From positions 689,501-753,500 of the forward strand of contig NC_037313.1 in assembly GCF_000143535.2 (NCBI RefSeq): a DNA stretch of 64,000 bases, read 5' to 3'. The position numbers and the translations under genes are program-made. Source of the stretch: Botrytis cinerea B05.10 (taxonomy: Eukaryota > Ascomycota > Leotiomycetes > Helotiales > Sclerotiniaceae). The notes under the pieces are model-generated. The model made no database searches and was not told where the DNA came from. It saw only the letters and a list, made by a program, of their open reading frames with translations. Shown piece by piece: positions 32,966 through 46,800 of the stretch (positions within the stretch are counted from its first letter, which is position 1; each line of letters starts with the position of its first letter).

Positions 32966-33565
32966 AGGCGACTGTCGTTTCAACTCGCCACCGCTTGATT
33001 CCCCGCCATAGCCGCTGAAACACGTTGGTCGATTCAATGAACTATCCCTCTTGATACCCCGCCTTAGCCGCACAAGCATCCTGCTCAATCTACTGAAGCA
33101 CCCCACTTGAAGACAACCCCGTGGTCGCACAAGCATCCTGGTCGATTTATTGAACCACTCCCCTCGAGCTCCTGCCTCAGCCCTCCAAGTGATCTTACCC
33201 CATTCATTTAGTCAAGGCTAAAAGTCCCAAACCAAGTACGGCAATTCATCATTTTGAAATCCCCGAAGGGAAATCAATCAGAATAGCCGTACTTCGTTTG
33301 GGCTAATAGCTTTGACCTAATGAAGGGACAAGATGACTTGAACAGCTAAGGCGCGGAGGTCAAGGTGAATGATTCAACAAATGGAGCAAGAGGCTTGAAC
33401 GGCCAGGGGACTGAAAACAAGAGGCGATGGTTCAATAAAAAGAGCAAGAGGCTTGAACGACTAAGGCGCTGATATCAAAAGGTGATAATTCAATGAAAGG
33501 AACAAGATGCTTGAACGGCCACGGCGCTGAAACCAAGGGATGGGGAGCTGAATTCACAATCGCCT
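32966..33565. repeat. ~600-bp palindrome built from 56-57-bp tandem units
   Basis: The reverse complement of 32966-33242 aligns end to end with 33286-33565. Anchors are GCCGTACTT at the inner edge and TCGCCT at the outer edge; the centre lies at ~33264 inside CCCCGAAGGG (33261-33270). Each arm is itself about four tandem units of ~56-57 bp sharing GCTTG..CG.C.A.GGCG. Arms are imperfect (visually 65-75 percent). RNA from either strand would fold into a long stem with a ~40-nt loop. Confidence 0.85.
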
Positions 33566-35505
33566 TTAAAAGAAGAAGAAGAAAAAATCGAAAAGAACGA
33601 GGGAACGGAGTCTATATATAGTCAAGAGAATCGAAATCTGTCTAACAGATCACCACGCTAAGAAATCAACTATAGTGAATATGACGGCTGCCAAAAGATT
33701 CACTAGGCCAAAAGGTCAACCATAGCCAGCCGGCAGAACGGATCTGCGTTCGAATTGTCCAGTGAGCAGTGAGAATCGACTAGGTTCAAGCTAAACATAA
33801 TTTAAACTTTGAAAAGACAAATAGTCTTTCCCACTTCGCTGAACTATGAGAATCTTCACCTCATTAAAACCACAATTTATACCACTTGTTCACTATTCAA
33901 CATTCACTTCTCAGTCTGGCTTGACAGTCAAAAAGCGAGTCTTAACTCATTACGAGCATAGAATCGCTCATACTAACGCTGAAGATGCTACACTGGCAAC
34001 ATGTGAACCACCGGTGCCCTCACACTACCTATGACTTGCATATCAGAGACTTTCACGCGATCTGGCCACTAGTCGATCGTTGACACTAGTAGACTACACT
34101 TATGACAAACATAGTGCTGGCAATCCCCGATTACGCAATCAAGATCTTGACCCAGTGAATCCACAGCAATATCCAAAGCTATTCTCGATGAGTCAAAAAG
34201 TGAATATCCAACAGCTTCCAATCTTGTGTTCCGTACCACTTCCTCCCGGTATATTATTTGATTGTGAATAAGAAAGAGATGGCGTAACAAAGATGAACTT
34301 CCACTCTAGCACCCATCACTACTTCTTATACGTCACCAAAGGAGACCATCTAGAGTCGTCATCCTGATGTTTTCTCTAGCCTTGGCAGTCTAGTAGAAAA
34401 GTACTGTTTCAAAGAAGCCAGGTCGGAGAGAAGAGAACTGGCAAGATCTTAACGCAAGATAAGATAAGTTTTGCCTTGCAATAGAATTAATCAACACCCC
34501 GTCCCCCGTATCTATCTAGATGAGGTTCGAAGCAAAAGAGTGATACGCGTATCCTGAGTTATCATTACCCCCAAGAGTTTCCCAGAATCCAACTCGTCCT
34601 GTTTTGTTCCTGCTTTGATAACGTTGTTGTTTTATTTCATCATTAGTGACTAGACCAAGCAAGATCAACTCTTTAGTGCACGCGTGATGGTAAGGTAGGC
34701 TTGAATAGACGTATAGTAACTCCACATTCGCTATACCACAGCGTCCTTTTATCTTCTCTAGTTGCATTACTGAAACTGTAAAATGACACCGAGATCAATA
34801 TTCGACAGTATCACAAACCAAAAATTCAAGAAATCAAGTATTCAAAGGTGTAAACTTTTATTTTTTATGCCAATAGATATATACTCACTTTTGTTTTTGT
34901 CTTATTTCATACGTAAGTACAACCCTGCGTAACTCTTGCCCATTAGGTGCCCATTGTATTTCCCCTTTCCTGCCTCTCTCGCGTCTCGGCAATCATCCCT
35001 CCTCATAGATAGCAGACCCAAAATAAATGCTTCTCGTTGTTCTGAACTGACATGGATGACGGAGCCCGAGTGAAAACCCATTTCACTTGCTCTTCGCGTC
35101 CCGTTTGCGCCCGAGTCATCTACCCGAAGATAACGGGAATTAAGCCTGACAAGTCTGTTTCTTGAATATTCGCTGATTATAGAGGGTTGGCACTAACTCT
35201 CAAATTGGAAAGAAAAAGTTTAGACAACCAAAACGCCAAACAGATCCAGATGTATGTGTATCCTTGTCATGCAAGAAAAAAGATATGCAATGTACTGTAA
35301 GCAATGCACCAAAAATAACTCCTTAGTATAGATGGCTGACCCTAAGTTACCTCCCCAATTCATGATCATTGTTTCGGTTGTTCGGAATTTCCATTGTGAG
35401 AAAGTCCATATGTGAACTGTTTTTGTGAAATACCATGAGAGAATTGTATTTATCTGGCATTTCAAGGTGACTTCCACTGGCCATTGATTTGAAAGCCGTT
35501 TTAAT
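33566..35505. other. Gene-poor region downstream of palindrome
   Basis: About 1.9 kb. A TATA-like CTATATATAG lies at ~33612. Frames at 33846-34290 and 34516-34767 are short and featureless. It includes the 3' flank of the zinc-finger gene at the right end. Confidence 0.35.
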
Positions 35506-37840
35506 TTATAGCACTTCGTCTTCTTCGGTGATTCTGCCTACTCTCACTCCACCAGGACTGACCCTTTCGGGCCCTCTGAGTGGCTCTGGAGGTGGCTCGT
35601 CTATCATACAAGCGTTCTCAAGCATATTCGTCCATTTTCCACTTGTACCAGCATGACTATGTTTAAGATGCTGACGGAAATGATCCGCGCGGAAAAATTT
35701 CTTAGCATGGTTACATTCTCCAAACTTGTGCATGTCTTGTAAATGGGCACCCCTGACATCCCAATCCTCGCCAGTCGCCACAGGCATCGGAGATCCCTCG
35801 TGATTCGCAACTCCAGTCCTTGGGAAATCTTCACCGCAGTATCCACAAGTATCCGCATCGCTGGGCCGCGAAGGAGAAGGATGGAAAGCATGCGCCCAAT
35901 CTAGGAGAGCAGCACACGACCAAGAATAACGACGGAGATGCAAAGAATTCTGATGCCTTTCAGCCTCATTCTTATTCTTGAAACGATTTCGGCAGTATAA
36001 GCACTCGTACTGCTTCTCTTGTTCATGCGTGCTAAATTGGTGGTTAGTATCAGTAAACTTTTTGATTTTGAGTAACACTAACTTGAGATCTTCCTGAGTG
36101 TCAAATTTCTTGGGTTTCTTCGGACAGCATTCACAAATGAAACCGCCTTGTCTACTAGGGGCACTGTTGTGTTTCACGTGTCCTAATACCTCTGGCATCT
36201 TTCGCGCATTAGTTAGAGGTCGACTTTCAGATAAAGCTCGATGATGGGTGGTTCTAGCCGAAATTGAACCTCTTGGGCTGGGATTTAGGGACATTGAACC
36301 GTTATATGACATGTCGGTGTTGATATCCATGGGTGCAGGTGAGAGGCCTCCAGGAGACAGCCTGCTGTACGAACCCATGCTGGTCGCGCTACTGGCAGTC
36401 ACTGATAATGTGGATGAGAACGAGTTCCTAGGCAAGGAAGTAGTAGATGATATAGACGTAGAGCTCGAATGAAAGCGCGGGCTTGGTGTTGAGCGTGAGC
36501 CAGACTCGCGACGTCGAGCAAGATCACTTGCACTGCCTACCGTGCGTAGTAGATGTAGACTATCATCCCTGGGAGGAGAAGATGCGCGTCGTTTTTGTCC
36601 GGCTGTAGTAGAGCAGGGAGAGTAGCCTTCACTCCGACCATGATACTCTTCTCCTATCTGTAGTCGCCTCAAACCCGTTTCTTCCATATGAAAGCCTTCT
36701 TCATATTCTGGAGAAGGCATCTGGAAGCTATCCCTAGATTGGCTAGCGATACTTGATGCATCGTCGGCTATGCTCCCTGACCTCATGTTGTACGGATGTG
36801 GTGACCTTTCATTGTCTATCATATCGGTTGGTGACCTAAAGTCAAATGTATTCAAATTGCTAAGCCTGGGATACGGATTGCCTGGTGAGATGCCAGAAGA
36901 CAAAGGTGAGTCTGCCCATCGATTTATGGGACTCTCTGCAAGCGTTGGTTTGTGTGTATGAATTGGCAGAGAGAGTGGCTTGAGTGTGGGATGTCCATGC
37001 TCTCGCGCTATCCTAGAGGTTGGTGATGCATCGTTTACAGATGAGCTGAACGGAGAATTTACAAATAGTCTTGATGGCGTGAAATTATCTCCTCTACTAC
37101 CCAACTTTTGTAATAATGATTTGTCGTATGCTTGAGCACTAGTTTGATATGTATCGTGGACAGAACTTTGAAAGCCTATTGAGGTTCTTGATCTGCGAAA
37201 CGAAGAATTAGTAAAAGAAGGCACAAGAAAACACTTCATAATCTTTAATAAAGCATTGACAAGAGAACCGGCGATCCTGTTTGCCGGTGATATAAAATCG
37301 GAGGCTCCGGGCGTAATTTTAAGATAATAGCACTCACTGTGTCGACCCAATGCTTGCGTTGGAAGCAGAAAGGCTCGAATAGCCTTCGTCTTTTGGCAGT
37401 GCAATTGCATGGCTGCTCGCATCTTTCGACGGATGAACAGTGATAGTGGCGTTGGAGCTTCCTCGACGTCCAATGTCCGGTCGCTCATCTGATATGCTAC
37501 TGCGACTGTAGCTCCCATACAAACTCGAGCCGGCGGGAACCGATGGGATATTTCTTGCCCAATCGGGTTCCCGGTTTTGATTTGCGAAATGCCACCCAAG
37601 ATCTCCCCCGTTATCTGTATCGGGAACGTATTTAGGTGGTGGTAGAGGAGGAGGAGGAGACTCTCTCGCGTGAGGTATAGACATTGGTCCAGGCGCAGCC
37701 CTTGAAGAGTTGGAAGAATGGTATTTGTGTTGATCTGAGTATCTATCGGTATATCGATCGGGGTGGTGTGAGTCTTGTACGTGGATTTCTGGTAAGGGTG
37801 TGCTGAAGCTCGGCTTTTGGCCACGCATAGGAATGTCCAT
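35506..37840 (-). CDS. C2H2 zinc-finger protein, probable transcription factor
   Basis: Three exons were inferred: 37840-37338, 37192-36083 and 36031-35506, 712 aa. Residues 1 to ~520 are a disordered Ser/Pro-rich region. C-terminal zinc-finger part: FICECCPKKPKKFDTQEDL|NTHEQEK, then QYECLYCRNRFKNKNEAERH...H, a Trp/Cys linker SWSCAALLDW, DTCGYCGEDFPR, and HKFGECNHAKKFFRADHFRQ...H. This layout is typical of a conserved fungal C2H2 family of unassigned function. The tail ends ITEEDEVL. Intron 2 (51 nt) falls inside the first finger, between its cysteines and histidine, and is stop-free and in frame. About 10 kb of gene-poor DNA upstream suggests elaborate regulation. Confidence 0.82.
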
Positions 37841-40800
37841 TGTGTAAGTTAAGCCACAGGCTGTGAAGATTAAGTGGATGAATATTGTAGTCCTCCTAAC
37901 CACATGAGCTGACCTCGTCTTCGTCTAGAAGTCGCTAAGTCGGACGTGCCGTTTTGCTTGGGAGGGAAAGGTTGAGAGTGGAGAAGGAAGGAAGTCGCAA
38001 CATGGATATTTTTTTTCGAAGAGTATTTTAGTTACAAAAAAAGAGGTTCCGGGTCACAACGTCCGGTTCCAATGATATGTATTTTCTTCAATAGGACCAA
38101 ATGCCACCGAGGGAGGCTCGAAGAGTTCGCGAAGTTGACGTTGTTTTGCGAACCCTTCATAAAATGGGATGACGGGGCGAACGTCTGTGGTTATGAAAGA
38201 ACGAAGAAGTACGGAGAGGGATGTTTCGGCCAATCTTTAGCGGAAGGGCTGAATATGTACTAACAAAAAAATAATTAACCTAAATTGAATCGAGAACTAT
38301 TTAAACCAGAAAAGTAAGTTCACACAGATAGAGACGGTATGGGTAACATGGTGTATAATAAATGACATGATAGATGATTAAGTATCCAATATATATGCGT
38401 GTCTATATATGTAGAGGAAGGCAGAGAGACCCTCAAAGCATGCAAATCGATAGATAAACACACAGACAAATGACAAGTTAATAGGAAGAAAATAACGGCA
38501 ACGGCAGTAAACATTTCATAAAACATATCCACATACATACCAGTACAAGCTTTGAATCCTACTATCGTCCACAGAACGCTGTTCAGTCCGGTCCTCTCTC
38601 TTCCCTCTCTCATAAGCTCATAAGCCTTAAGAATACGAATGACAAACAATAGGGCTGGGGAACTAGGATTTCATTCGGGGAGTGGGAGTGGGAACGGTGA
38701 TGCTGGACGGATGAGAGCGGAGGGAGCCAACCAAGAATTGAAGTTGATAGGCGGATTTCAAGCACCCAGGTATCCGTATCCTTATGGGTTAAACAGAATG
38801 GATTGTGGTATGGGTGGGTGTATGGGTTCAGTGAGGGTAAAAGGTGGGACTTGTGATACTTCGTAGAGTGAAAGAACGAGGTGGAGCATTCGGAAACAGG
38901 GGACGAGGACTGAAAGAGGATGGATGATGGATGAATAAACTCCTCGAGGCAAGGACCATAAAGCCTTCTGCGTTTTGGGAAACGAGTAGGAATAAAGTAT
39001 ATCAGGTAGAGAAAAGCAGACCGGAGCAGACCAAAGTCTTTCCTCGAGTAGAGAGTAGAGAGTAGAGAGGAGAGAGTAGACGGGGATCAAAGTGTTAGGG
39101 GGAAAGGATTCGAGTCGTCTGTAGGTCCGTCCCTATGAGTGTTCGGTAGTGTAAATCTTAAATACTTCGCTAGGTCATGACATTCTTACTCTCTCTGGAG
39201 GTAGGTACGTGTGTAATAGAGCTGGAATAGAGTTGGAATCTCGGATACCTTCGCCTTTCTCGCCTTTCCAAATTATGATTATGATGAAGGGTAAGATACT
39301 GGCCAAAGCCAAGACAATCGAAAGGCTGTTTGTCTCAATTCCCGGCGCACGGTAGTACGATAGGGTGAGTTCTTTTTCCAGGAGGGAGAGAGGGGAGTAC
39401 CAACTCAAAACAGGAAATGAATTGAGTCGATCCAATTTGGTGAAGTTGCGATGACAATTAGTGATGCTGATGAATGACTGAGCTCCTCTCCATCTCCATC
39501 CTATTTTAGACGTTCTTGTGTTAGATTGATGTGAACACGGCGGATTAGGGCTATTTTTCGGATTTGTGGACGCAGCACTGTTTGATTTCATGTACAAGGG
39601 AGCACGTATTATAGAAAGTGGGTACAATAACACGATGAAGTACAAACGGCGGCAATTGATCAAAAGAAGAGAAGAGATTGCCAACTGTGAAGAGAGGGGA
39701 AGGAGGAGGAAAGAAGAAAGCAAGAGGGAAGATAGGTGATTGTCAGTCGACAACCAGTCAGAGTCAGCTCACCCAAGTAAGATATACTGTGAGAATTCCG
39801 TAAAATACATAGTCTGATGCGTGTAAGTATATTCATTTTGTTGTTTCATAACATCATCTTGCGAACGTGATTCAATTTTTCTGAAATATGCCTCCAGTTT
39901 ATTGGATCCAGTGTTGTTCATGGTCCTGCGAACTAGGTTCATTCATGAGTGTTGAGTCTTAACTTTCGAAGCCAGCCATATAGGCTCATTCTTAGGCTAC
40001 CCGCTGTGAATATGTGATGCGCGCAATTCAGGAATCAAACCGGCGCCAATGGGATGTTTGCAAACTATTAATCAAGCCCCATAAAGTTGTCCTCTTGCAT
40101 ACAACGACAGCGGGGTTTCTGATACCTACCTAGTAGTCCTCGATTATGATTATCCTGCAACCCTGCCGAATACCATGCTATGCCATGTCTGGTAGTACGA
40201 ACCCAAGAGATCACAGAAATACAGATAGGTAATGCAATAAGGCTGGTGGTATGTCAAACTAATAATGTTGATGCTGTTGTTGTTGATGATGATGATATGA
40301 TGACGATGATAGAAAGTTTGAATGCTCGAGTAGGAACATTTCGACTATCATCTTGTCATTGCCTATTTAGTGTTTTGCTAACTATCCATAAGGCTATGTA
40401 TATCTGACTATATTTCCGTACAAGTGATGGGAAACCAGAACCATCTGGACCTTTCATTCAATTGAATCATAAACTTGATTTCTTTTTAGTCATGTCCATT
40501 ATTACCCCTTTTAGCTACACCGTCTGATCCGAGATTCCCTTGCCATCTACTAGCTCTGACTTTTTGTTTCTTTTCAATTTTCTTCATTGGTCAATGTGAT
40601 CTAGTACTCCACACTTACTGTTCAGCCTTACAAGTTCTTTCTCAGGTAACCTCTAAAAGCAATCATGGATGATTTCTGGGACTGTGCCACCACACTTTCT
40701 TCCATATAGATATAGCCAGCAATCTCACATATCAAGAGAAGCTCCCTTTAGATTGCTTACTAGGAGAGAGCATCGAAGAGGTAGTTTTATTGTTAGAATG

Positions 40801-43800
40801 TTTAAAGTGATCAATAATTACACGAGTGAGAACACGAACCATTTGTAGAGTAGAGTTGATCGAACAACAGCTGCTGTTGGTTGTATGATTTAACTAATGC
40901 AGACTCAAGGATCTCAATGCATCAATAAATCAGATCCTTGACTGAGTAGGCACATTTAAGACAATTTAACAAATATTTACTACTACTTTTTGAATCCTAT
41001 GACGAGAGTCATTCTGCTACGGATTCATGCCAATAGTACTCACTAAGCGAAGGAGAGAATGATCTCAAGAGAGCAAAACCCTTTTCGTAACATTCAATGT
41101 ATTGAGTGGAGTACGAAGGTACTTCCGCAATCGCCACAGCTCTAGCTTCAGTCAATTGGTTACTAGTACGAGGTTGTCAACACTGTACTGCAGATAAATG
41201 CCTGAGCATCTGCAGCCTTTTAAAGGGTCTGTCTATTTTTCTGCACATGTACTGCAAAATTCGGAAATGTTGTAGCCAACCAATATGACAGCTAACTACA
41301 AGTTTGAGATTGTCCACATTTTCATATCATCCATCCTAGCCTTCCATACAAACTCATAAATACCTTACCCGGCTAAGCCACCAATTCCGACCTGAAAATT
41401 TCAACGTACGCAGCATTTCGCCTCTAGATGTCTGGATCACATGCTTCGATCTTGAGGGATTAGATTGACATTTTAGCATCAACCTTGAAATCGTCCGAGA
41501 TTGACCTTAACACTTGTTTCGAGTTATTTCCAATACAGTATGCAAATCCGAGGATCTGCAGCACAGCCACTGGCACTAGCAGTTGGAAAAAATACTCGAC
41601 CTCGGGCACTTATGTAATGCGGAGAACGGAGGGAAAAAAAAAACATGCCAGAACACGCTCAGCTTGAAATATGATGTTTTCTATTACGTGCGGAGATATC
41701 ATCACGGCCTGAATACCTGTTGAATTTACGCCATGAGCCATGCTTAATGCCATGTTATGTCTTACGAATAGGGGGAGAAAATAGGGATTGGTTATTCTCT
41801 ATTACATACCACACTGCTACTACTTCTCCAGACTCACAAGGCTCGTGTTGATCTCCGAGACAGAGGCACAGCATTACTTCCCACCTTTCTCAATCTCACC
41901 CATGGTCTTTTCAACTTGATGGTATGATAGCAATCCATCCTTCTCAAACCTGCACACTGAAGAGTAGGATAATTTTCTATTGGATCAGGTGCCATGTCGT
42001 GTTGCATCTACCCCATGCTTGGAACAATTGAAGCACTTTGTCCATCGATATGTTGATCAATTCTCATTGTCCGGTGAGACTGAGGTCTTCTGGTATTCTA
42101 TACACCGAGTGCTCGGCAGGTACATTGTGTATGATAAATTCGAGGATTGCCTTGGAAACCTCGGTGGCGCTTGGAAACTCACAATTTAACTGTCGCTCCT
42201 AGCTGTACGGCCCATCAATGTGTATGTATCCGAAGCATTCGAAGGACAGAAAAAACACTTCATGTTCGCGGTCATATCAGATACCAGAACACCATCTTCG
42301 AGTGAGATTCATTACCCCGCCTCTCAACTTAGATGCATGTGAAACGGTCTGGCTGCATCATCTGCAGCTGTCTATCCAATACATAAGTATCTCACATCAC
42401 CCTCTACACGTAAGTCAGAGATTCAACGCTGGCAAAGTCTCTCGACTCTTGTGGTCTGTTAATTATATGATAGACCGGGTAAAATCACAATAAGGCAGTG
42501 TCAAGGCAATCAGTCCCACTATCCCAGTATATGCGGTACGACTATGTTGTTAACCCAGCACTTACTTGAGTTACATTAAGATTTCTTCAACGAGCCATGA
42601 GCTCCATATCCATTAAGTCTATTGATGCCCCACCTCCGACGATTTCGTGCGCCTCAATCTGGTAACGCAATACAACGTTAGAATCTTCATTCCCATCTCA
42701 CGCGTGCGAATCATTCATCACACCCATACCAACAACTCTCGATGCATTGAGTCGGTGTTTTCATTGGAAGAAAATCAACAACTGACGAGGAGTCGGTGAA
42801 ACGGAACACACACAAATGCAAAGATACGGACTCGGGAAGCAAAGCTTGCTTGCTTGCACATTTCCATGTAGTGTACGAGGGAGGGCATGCATAGGAACAG
42901 TCAAGCAACGAATAATCAAAGCAGGATAAGATAAGGAAGGTGTACCGATACGGGGCGGGTGTCAAACATGATCCCCATCAGCCTTTCAAGGCGAAATGAG
43001 TTCGGACGTTGTACTCTCTTCATTCGTCCCTTTTATGATTTCTTTGGGCTTTCATGTACACACATATCTGATCGATGCGAGCTCCTCTCTTCACGCTAAC
43101 CTCGAGTAATCTTCCTATTGACATTTTTATGTCTTTCGCGGGCATTGCATGGCATACAATACGCTACCGTATTGTACTTTATATACGTACCTTTCTTTAT
43201 TAGGACCGTAGGATTCAATACCATGTAGATATCGATATTGTGCACATGCAAAAGAGTCAAGCTTCATGTATTTCACGTAAATTATACCAAAGAGGAGAAA
43301 GACGTGTGCTAACGTATTATTGAACCGACTGTAAATGACTGCTTAGATTGAATCGTTCAATCTAATTGATCCGCTTAGTTTGGATAATATTTAAATATTT
43401 TAAGAAACCCTACGGAGTAATGTCTCTCCTTACACTTACTAAAAAGCCATCACAATGTACAAACGTCATAAATAACAGTCAGTCCTTTGTCTCTCCACTC
43501 ATCTCCCTCTTGCACCAACCATGCACAAACTCAAGGGTCTAGGATACAATTCTATCCTACTCCGTACAATTTGCTCGAGCGTACAGTAGTGCTATGAATG
43601 GGCGAGAAACCACAATGTCGGTCCCGACTCCCTGCCCTTCTTTTAAAAGCTTTTCACTGGTGCGTGGGTGCGAGTTAATAGTTTGTATCCATCCTTATAA
43701 GGTCGTCTCGGTGTCTGTGTGCAAAAATGGAGATGGGAAATTGGATTGTGATAGTATGCGTGCGGACTGTTGATGGATCGCTTCTGAAGTTCTGAGGGAG

Positions 43801-43847
43801 AAATAATGACCGATTAGCCAAGGATATATTTACTTTACCGTTCTTGT
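37841..43847. other. Long gene-poor upstream region, part 1
   Basis: About 6 kb without a supported gene. The longest frame (39175-39753, minus) lacks a usable ATG, is low complexity and has one hydrophobic stretch. A GAGTAGA-type repeat lies at ~39045-39070 and a GAT-rich stretch at ~40270-40310. It may hold the leader and regulatory DNA of the zinc-finger gene or noncoding RNAs. Confidence 0.4.
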
Positions 43848-43876
43848 TGATAGATAGATAGATAGATAGATAGATG
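43848..43876. repeat. TAGA tetranucleotide microsatellite
   Basis: About seven uninterrupted TAGA/GATA units in otherwise unique intergenic sequence. Confidence 0.9.
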
Positions 43877-46800
43877 AATAATCTATAGCACCGAGTGGTG
43901 ATGACATTCGACTTCCCCATTCTAGCTAATCCGGCATGATATTGTCTATCAATCTACTAGGTATTTATGCAAAATGCAAAATGCAAAGGGCAAAATACCC
44001 CAAACTACCCCCATTTTCAATGTCAATTCGGCATTCTATTTGTTAACCAATACCGTATTCAACGCAGCCCTGTGAAAAGTTCAACGGAAGACTACCTAGT
44101 ACGCTTTGATGGTGATCTAAGCTAGATTAATCAGGGCTGAGTACCTCAGACCGGACTAGTGAGCTCTACGAGCCGAGGTGTCTAAGTATTTTCTTTAGTG
44201 CAATGGGATTTGTTCCATGGGGGACTTTTAAGTTTCGTAGGGGAGGAAAGGGTGGGATTAATGAGAAGACGTGAGGGTGAGAATTCCGGTTCCATCGCTT
44301 GTTATTTCCAATATTGTGTTCTCATCTCAAGGATTCCGCATACTGCAATCACGATCCAAACAAACAGTTCAAAATCAATCCAGAATCCAGAATTGATAAT
44401 CCAAAAGAAAATAAGGTTGGATACGGCAAGCCCATTGGTGGCACAGCATCACATCCCTTGGAATTCTGAACCTTACCCGTGGACGTGGATTGAGATCCTA
44501 CGATGGTAGCTTAGGTCACGGGTGAGTAAGCATTATTCGTGTATTTTTACTGTCTTGTAATCTGTTTTTACGTTGAAGAGGGGCAGTAAGAGGTACATCG
44601 TGATCCTGTTCGGATTTCGACAAGGTGAAGATAGAGGGGTAACTCGGTAGAGCCGAGAATGAAGGGGGAAGTGGGAGGTGGTCGCGCGCGGGCAACTTGT
44701 CGTCTGTGATTAGAATAGTCATTCCTAGGTTTCCCCGCCTTGAGCCTACTACTTTGCGTCCTGTTTGTCCGGCCAACTTAGTTGTGGAAGAATAGTAACG
44801 TGCAGGCAATCAAGTCATAGTTACTGGATTCACTCAACCACCAAAAACATCATCCTGACTGCACACTGACATAAACACTGCCGTCAATCCCACTCTCATG
44901 CCGTCTGTTCGTTCAATCTCATTACCGCAACCAAGAAAATTCAACACCGATAGTCATATAATCAACGGGCTGCTTTCCTAATGCAGTCAGTCTATTGTCG
45001 GGTACTTCCTAGCCCTACAAGGCTTATTCTAAATAGCCCCGAGATTCCAAGAAACGTGAACGAAATGAGAAACCCCTGACAATCAGTGGTAGTGAGTAGG
45101 CATACGTGATCGCACCACCTCACAGCCATTGAGGATTGTTACCGGGCCTCGGACGGGACGAGTAACAAGCTTGGTAAAAGGCATTGCCATGTTCCAAGCT
45201 TTGCTAACATTTAGTCAGTAGAGGCTCTGCGTGACTGCGTCGGGTCGCCAAGATGCTTACTTTTAATAATGATCGGCTACTAGGAAGTTTCCAAAAGTCG
45301 GCGACCTGAACCGTTTATTTGGGAGCGGAGACGATGTCACGATGTTGTGGTGAATCATGAAGATGGGATTGAACTTGTATGGTGTGTACTAGATCAGCGT
45401 TGCAAGGAAGTGTGTGGAACTGGGAAATGGCAGGCGGGAGAAGTGAAATGTTGATCACAGATAGACGGGAATCTAGATCTGCCAATTCTGGGTTCAGGTA
45501 AAGAGGGAGGTGGATAAGCTCAAAGTTCACGCAGAGTGTCTTGAGAGTCTCAGCCAACCATCTCGTCTTGCGGGGACGAATCTCGCTGTTTTCCTCAAGA
45601 CTTCATTCAAATTCAAGCTGTTGTTGATCCCAAGATACAACTAAAGCTGACCGTTATCTGATTAATCTTGTTTAGCATACGATTCTTCACACACCGGTAT
45701 TGAGGCGAAAACTTGCATTGTACCAATCACGTTCGTGAATTGAGTATTGAGAGGGGGTACGAGAAGATCTCATCTTAGAAGAACCAATATAATAAGCATC
45801 CAGGAGACTAGATCTTGCCCCCAAACCAACGTTTCCAGCAGGACAAGGCTACAGTATATACAAGTTTTTGTACATCCAGCTTTCTCTTAAACGCCCCCGA
45901 TTTACATCTGCCTAGTTTCTACCCCCTACACCCACCAGCCAATTTGTTAATTTGCAAAATAACAATGTCCCGTGAGCATGCATCAGTCTAAGCGGTGAAT
46001 AGACCACAGGTGGATGTCTTTACCAGATCTAGAACAAAGGGCTGAAAAAAATTCGGTAGATGGGTGTGGACTGAAACCCATGTTCTGATCAGCCGCTGAT
46101 GACATTGGCGTTGGGGCTAGATTACGTGCTAAGGTGGCCATGATACAATATCATAAGATACATAATTGCCGAAATAGGAAATCTAACAAATCGTATGTTT
46201 TGGTATCGTCTTTCATTGATTGACCTGCATGCAAGAGATGAAATGCCTAAATCTTGAATACGGACAGTATAAAATTTTCAATTTTCAGCTAAATGCCAAG
46301 ACGTCCAGATCTTTCCATTCAATCAATATGTATAGGTAGAAATGTTACACAAAATCCATGCTCATGTAACAAATTTTCCGTTTCTTTTTATCCCTTGGCC
46401 AACCTTGTGAACGCCCGCATCTAGCGCCTCGTAACACAGTACCAGGCTCAAAAGTGCGGCCCCATAGGGCGACAAAGAAGGCTGAATCTCTGGCACACAC
46501 GCGGGATGTCGAAGCGAAACACGAGGTGTCGTATCACAACACTTTTCCGCTTTTGGGACGAACATCGCCAATCGTCCGTTTATCGGTACGGGGATGATTT
46601 GGAGTCTGGAATCTGGATTGACACGACTAATCTTTTTCATGATTTGATTGCGTATGCACATGCTGGTGGTTTTCTTGGCTACGTGTGATTTGGTGTTGGA
46701 CTGGTCAGCCTTAGATATTTCGAGTAGGTACAATATGTGTTGCATGAGGATAATATCGGGTAGGGCTTTCAGCAGGCGGACAAACGGGGGTTGATGCTAC

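Noticed and set aside
33740..33780. GCGTTCGAATTGTCC resembling a tRNA B box
   Set aside because: No matching A box or foldable acceptor stem at the correct distance.
35506..37824. Single 772-codon frame covering the zinc-finger gene
   Set aside because: It runs through intron 1 and into the wrong frame of exon 1; the spliced model from ATG 37840 gives consistent phases and the expected N-terminus.
39175..39753. 192-codon minus-strand frame with a hydrophobic stretch
   Set aside because: It opens at TTG rather than ATG, is low complexity and has no recognisable domain or splice support.
46362..46745. 127-aa minus-strand frame with ATG
   Set aside because: No motif, isolated in gene-poor DNA, and overlapped by an equally plausible plus-strand frame.
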